Source of the DNA: Shewanella vesiculosa
GTDB taxonomy: Bacteria; Pseudomonadota; Gammaproteobacteria; Enterobacterales; Shewanellaceae
Reading direction: 5' to 3'
Assembly (NCBI RefSeq): GCF_021560015.1
Contig: NZ_CP073588.1
Span: 1,426,001-1,490,000 of the forward strand
Length of the DNA: 64,000 nt
In this document: piece by piece, positions 61,621 through 64,000 of the stretch
Layout of the letters: each line of letters begins with the position of its first letter
How positions within the stretch are numbered: position 1 is the first letter of the stretch
Position numbers and translations under genes: made by a program
Notes under the pieces: generated by a model
What the model saw: only the letters and a program-made list of their open reading frames with translations
Databases searched by the model: none
Told to the model about the DNA's origin: nothing

Positions 61621-61803
61621 TTAACCATGCTCCCATATATATAACGCATACACATAACGAGGCTGTAGAATAATTCTAACAGTCAAATTCAATTAAAAAA
61701 TAAGTTCCTAAAATCAATCCTAAGCGCTTTTAAGACACTAGTTAATGCATTTGGAACCCTTAAAACAGGCTACTTTTCTTAAAAAATAAAAATCCTACAA
61801 TTT

Positions 61804-61899
61804 CAAGGCCGCATTCAGAGGCTAAAAATTGATGTCCAAAATAGTGAGGCAATTGCAACGGCCAGCTGTTTTTTGTCCTTTGAATGCATTGTTATGTGT
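61804..61899 (-). other. attC-like site after the small two-helix membrane gene
   Basis: Left arm TAACAATGCATTCAAAGGAC then AAAAAACAGCTGGC; right arm GCCTCACTATTTTGGAC and, after an insertion, TGAATGCGGCCTTG. The stop codon of the gene is the TAA at the start of the left arm. Confidence 0.5.
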
Positions 61900-62077
61900 T
61901 TTTTTCACTCCACTTGCCAGAGAGAATCATGAGGTAAACGCCAACGGTAATTATACCCAACATTAATCCTATGAAAGGCGATGAACTCCCAACGAATATA
62001 GACATGCCTAATGAAGTACCTAAGCATAAAGTTACAGAAATTAACTGTGCTCGATTGAGTTTATTTTTGAATTTCAT
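61892..62077 (-). CDS. Small two-helix membrane protein
   Basis: A 61-residue protein with two predicted membrane helices (LISVTLCLGTSLGMSIFVG and FIGLMLGIITVGVYLMI) joined by a short turn, with positively charged N-terminus. AGGAGTT lies a few bases before the ATG, a good ribosome-binding site. Its stop overlaps an attC-like arm. Function unknown. Confidence 0.6.
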   Translation of the reverse strand: MKFKNKLNRAQLISVTLCLGTSLGMSIFVGSSSPFIGLMLGIITVGVYLMILSGKWSEKNT

Positions 62078-62107
62078 TTTGAACTCCTCATCCTTGAAGT
62101 GACTGTA

Positions 62108-62190
62108 AATATGTCGAAAAATAACGTTTTAGTATTTGTGCGTTGCGCTGTTTCATGGCACAAACAGCTTGTTGGACTTGGCCGATGCCG
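62108..62190 (-). other. attC-like site after the short open frame
   Basis: A left box GTCCAAC fits RYYYAAC, and TTTGTGC pairs with GCACAAA further on; the right end is AAAACGTTAT. The structure is weaker than the other sites. Confidence 0.4.
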
Positions 62191-62198
62191 AGTCTAGG

Positions 62199-62333
62199 TT
62201 AATGGGTACGCTTTATGCTAAAGGAATATGCTTTTTTAATGCTGGCTCTAGGCAGCAAAGCAATGTTGAATTGATTATGAGGCTTGATTTGTATGTGTTC
62301 AATTACAATTCCCTTTTCATTGTCGTGTTCCAT
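62199..62333 (-). CDS. Short open frame, possible cassette gene
   Basis: A 44-codon frame, MEHDNEKGIVIEHIQIKPHN, ending FSIKRTH. The frame is open further upstream to the right end of the neighbouring attC-like site, so a TTG or GTG start is possible. It occupies the otherwise empty cassette between two attC-like sites (one at 62412-62506, another near 62105-62190). No family recognised. Confidence 0.4.
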   Translation of the reverse strand: MEHDNEKGIVIEHIQIKPHNQFNIALLPRASIKKAYSFSIKRTH

Positions 62334-62411
62334 CACATTTTTTAAATCTAGTTGATTCAATGAGGTTAATATACTCGATTGAATCAGCTTTTGGCTCCGC
62401 GCAGCGATTTA

Positions 62412-62506
62412 GTTCAACGCCCTGTTAACAGGCAAAAAATAGTTGGTTAAAATTAGCGACGAAGGAGCAAAACCAACTGTTTTTTGTCTTTTTTTAACAG
62501 TTTGAT
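62412..62506 (-). other. attC-like site after the restriction-endonuclease-like gene
   Basis: The clearest site. Arms on the plus strand are CTGTTAACAGGCAAAAAA plus TAGTTGG, and CCAACTGTTTTTTGTC plus a T-run and AACAG, forming an imperfect stem of about 25 bp around a 26-base loop. The minus-strand right end is GCGTTGAAC, a perfect GTTRRRY box. Confidence 0.6.
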
Positions 62507-62516
62507 ATTCTCAGCT

Positions 62517-63377
62517 TCACCAATCTTTAATTATACGATCTGTAAAAACAGCCGTTTTAGTGCCTTTATGAAGATACTCTATGACACCAACTAGCTCCTT
62601 TGAGTAGTCTATATTAATAGGCATTTTAATAGGGAGAGTAACTGAATAATTAATGGTAAAAGCTTTCAATTTTAACTTTAAGTCTTCGCAATATAAGTAT
62701 GCATCATTAAACTCTGTAGTTTTAGAAAAATCTCCTGACTCGCCACGATGGGAACCACCAAGCTTTTCTTCTAGTTGTAATATTGTATATTTTTCTTTTC
62801 TATCTAAATCGTCGATCAATATGAGGTCATTACGCATATTTAAATTAAATGGGCTGTTAAGATCTAAGTCCGTATTTTCTTTAGCCCAATGAGCATCAAT
62901 AAGAGGGGAAAAACTAGTTGTTCTTGCCGCTGAAACTAGTTCCATATTTATAGCTATTTGTTTTATAAATGGAGTACCATCTTCATCTTCCCAATCTTTT
63001 TCTGACTGTAAACGAACAATAAGTAGGTCTATTTTATTAAACTCGGCTTTGGTTTTTGCCCCTGATTGATAACCTGTTTTTGTAGCGAAAACTGGCTTAA
63101 TATCAGGTAAATCTCTTGTTTTTCCTATTAAAGCATCAATTTTTTCAACAGATACCCTCGACTGATAATCTTTACATTCAATAACTGTTTTATAAACAAC
63201 ACCAGCTAATTCATATTCCCAGTAAAGATCAAATTCTCTTTCAATTCCGCAGTTATCTTTAAGTTTTTTATTAGTTTCAATAATAATATTTTTTTGTTTT
63301 ATTAAATCTTCAGAATCTAATAATGCTTGTTGAAGATTTTTAACAAATTGCTCGTAATCTCTACCATCGTTTACCAC
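62517..63377 (-). CDS. Restriction-endonuclease-like (Mrr-type PD-(D/E)xK) protein
   Basis: A 286-residue protein; GTG start with GGAG 8 bases upstream. The nuclease-like core has REFDLYWEYELAGVVYKTVI with an Asp, then IECKDYQSRVSVEKIDALIG with the ExK motif and the Lys/Arg-Val segment of Mrr-like enzymes. The C-terminal half (IDDLDRKEKYTILQLEEKLGG) is not recognised and may be a specificity or partner domain. No methylase lies next to it, which favours a modification-dependent or defence nuclease. Inference only. Confidence 0.65.
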   Translation of the reverse strand: MVNDGRDYEQFVKNLQQALLDSEDLIKQKNIIIETNKKLKDNCGIEREFDLYWEYELAGVVYKTVIECKDYQSRVSVEKIDALIGKTRDLPDIKPVFATKTGYQSGAKTKAEFNKIDLLIVRLQSEKDWEDEDGTPFIKQIAINMELVSAARTTSFSPLIDAHWAKENTDLDLNSPFNLNMRNDLILIDDLDRKEKYTILQLEEKLGGSHRGESGDFSKTTEFNDAYLYCEDLKLKLKAFTINYSVTLPIKMPINIDYSKELVGVIEYLHKGTKTAVFTDRIIKDW

Positions 63378-63534
63378 GAGTACTACTCCAAGTTTGAATG
63401 AGAATATAACAGCTTATCAAACGGCTCGACCGATAAAGCCGACCGTTTAAGTTATTGATGAGTATAACCTTACATTTTATATGTCTTTGAAGTAAAGCAA
63501 TTTAATGACTCTTACCCTCAAATAAAAAACGTAA

Positions 63535-63587
63535 ATTGCACGTTAAAAGTGTCTACGTAAAATGTAAAATAATCATGGGTGGCAATG
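63535..63587. repeat. 54-base dispersed repeat, copy B
   Basis: It begins ATTGCACGTTAAAAGTGTCT and ends CATGGGTGGCAATG. Same orientation as copy A at 61048-61101. It lies about 270 bases beyond the HNH gene stop. Confidence 0.75.
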
Positions 63588-63792
63588 ATATTATCATTGA
63601 CCCCTGCGTCGCTCTACCTCCTAAATCCTTTTAGTCGTAGTGCCCCTGATATTTCAACGGAATGAAAAGCGTCAAGCAGCGATAAGATCGCCTTAAGAGA
63701 GCCTCTATACGTGTTTGCATGCTGTTGTTGCTAAAAGCACGATGATTTGACAGCTAAATGACAGACGAAGTAGATGAATTTGTTGATTGATT

Positions 63793-63822
63793 CTAATTTG
63801 ACTGCAAAAGCAGTCAAATTAG
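63793..63822. terminator. Perfect hairpin after the HNH gene
   Basis: A 13-bp stem with an AAAA loop, about 40 bases after the HNH stop on the minus strand. The T-tail is weak, so this is a tentative terminator. Confidence 0.5.
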
Positions 63823-63860
63823 TTAGGCTGGCCTATTGACTGGCGGAAGGCTCATATGTG

Positions 63861-64000
63861 TTAGCTGGGCTTATTAATTAGAAAAGACTTCAATTCCTTA
63901 GGTGAAATTGTATGTCCTTTCCGGTGTAACATTGCGTGGCAGTTTGGACAAACAGGAATTAGATCCTTAACCGGATCGACTTTATATTCTTTTTTTATTT
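63861..64000 (-). CDS. HNH endonuclease, C-terminal part (cut by window edge)
   Basis: The last 46 codons are visible: EYKVDPVKDLIPVCPNCHAM, then LHRKGHTISPKELKSF and a stop at 63861. The VCPNCHAMLH segment is the end of an HNH nuclease, with the CxxC zinc pair and the His. The rest lies beyond 64000. HNH proteins of this kind are common in defence and mobile elements. Confidence 0.8.
   Translation of the reverse strand, partial: IKKEYKVDPVKDLIPVCPNCHAMLHRKGHTISPKELKSFLINKPS

Larger units (their letters stand above)
63378..63860. other. Cassette flank with repeat and perfect hairpin
   Basis: No supported gene over about 480 bases. It holds copy B of the 54-base repeat (63535-63587) and a perfect 13-bp inverted repeat, CTAATTTGACTGC with its complement around AAAA (63793-63822), which may terminate the HNH gene. 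Confidence 0.5.
60528..64000 (-). mobile_element. Cassette array with attC-like sites, no integrase in view
   Basis: At least five genes read leftward, most separated by imperfect inverted repeats that share parts such as TAACAA...TTC..A.GGAC and GACAAAAAACAGYTGG, with right ends of CGTTATGT or GCGTTGAAC type. Genes stop inside or right at these sites. This is the layout of integron gene cassettes. The window ends inside the array, so an integrase gene could lie beyond 64000; otherwise it is a cluster of attC sites lacking an integrase. Inference from pattern, not from a search. Confidence 0.6.

Noticed and set aside
60528..64000. CRISPR array
   Set aside because: The repeats are long imperfect palindromes spaced by genes, not short direct repeats with equal spacers.

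Overview
This window looks like chromosomal DNA of a marine gammaproteobacterium, most probably Shewanella. The base composition is fairly A+T rich. Core genes keep enterobacterial gene blocks: dnaQ/rnhA/yafS/gloB/mltD, ycgN-ycgL next to minCDE, and rnd-fadD...tsaB-yoaA. Several genes look Shewanella-like to me: a DUF3802 protein, a multidomain secreted nuclease, and a eukaryote-type S-adenosylmethionine decarboxylase beside speA. The genus call is inference; no rRNA or tRNA gene was seen.

Layout. 0.0-5.3 kb: DNA-processing and cell-wall block (dnaQ, rnhA, yafS-like, gloB, mltD). 5.3-10 kb: asmA, an RraA-family gene, a small unknown gene and a chemoreceptor. 10-13.5 kb: a short-chain dehydrogenase, ycgN, an MltB-like protein lacking the usual catalytic Glu, and ycgL. 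13.6-15.4 kb: minCDE. 15.4-24.1 kb: a long minus-strand run (rnd, fadD, a hydrolase, an exported methyltransferase, a membrane HExxH protein, a small unknown, tsaB, yoaA). 24.4-28.9 kb: thioredoxin-like protein plus permease, two unknowns and a PAS-GGDEF protein. 29.5-37.2 kb: a complete histidine operon hisGDCBHAFI with a five-His leader peptide and attenuator. 37-42.5 kb: lpxM and pheS-pheT-ihfA. 42.9-49.1 kb: secreted nuclease, a duplicated retropepsin-like protein, DUF3802, yceI-like, yaiI and pdxH. 49.5-52.5 kb: speD and speA (polyamine synthesis). 53-59.5 kb: CvfB-like protein, yceH, an ABC exporter, a cold-shock gene, rlmA and an unknown.

From about 59.7 kb the character changes. There is a decayed prophage endolysin, a pair of operator-like palindromes, and then a run of minus-strand genes of unknown function separated by long imperfect inverted repeats. 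I read these as integron attC-like sites: a cassette array with no integrase in view. It carries a restriction-endonuclease-like gene, small membrane proteins and, at the window edge, the end of an HNH endonuclease.

Four otherwise normal genes (an exported unknown at the left edge, the chemoreceptor, tsaB, the thioredoxin-like gene) are each broken by one base in a homopolymer run. tsaB is generally essential, so sequencing or assembly error is the likeliest reason. All four should be read as probably intact in the cell.
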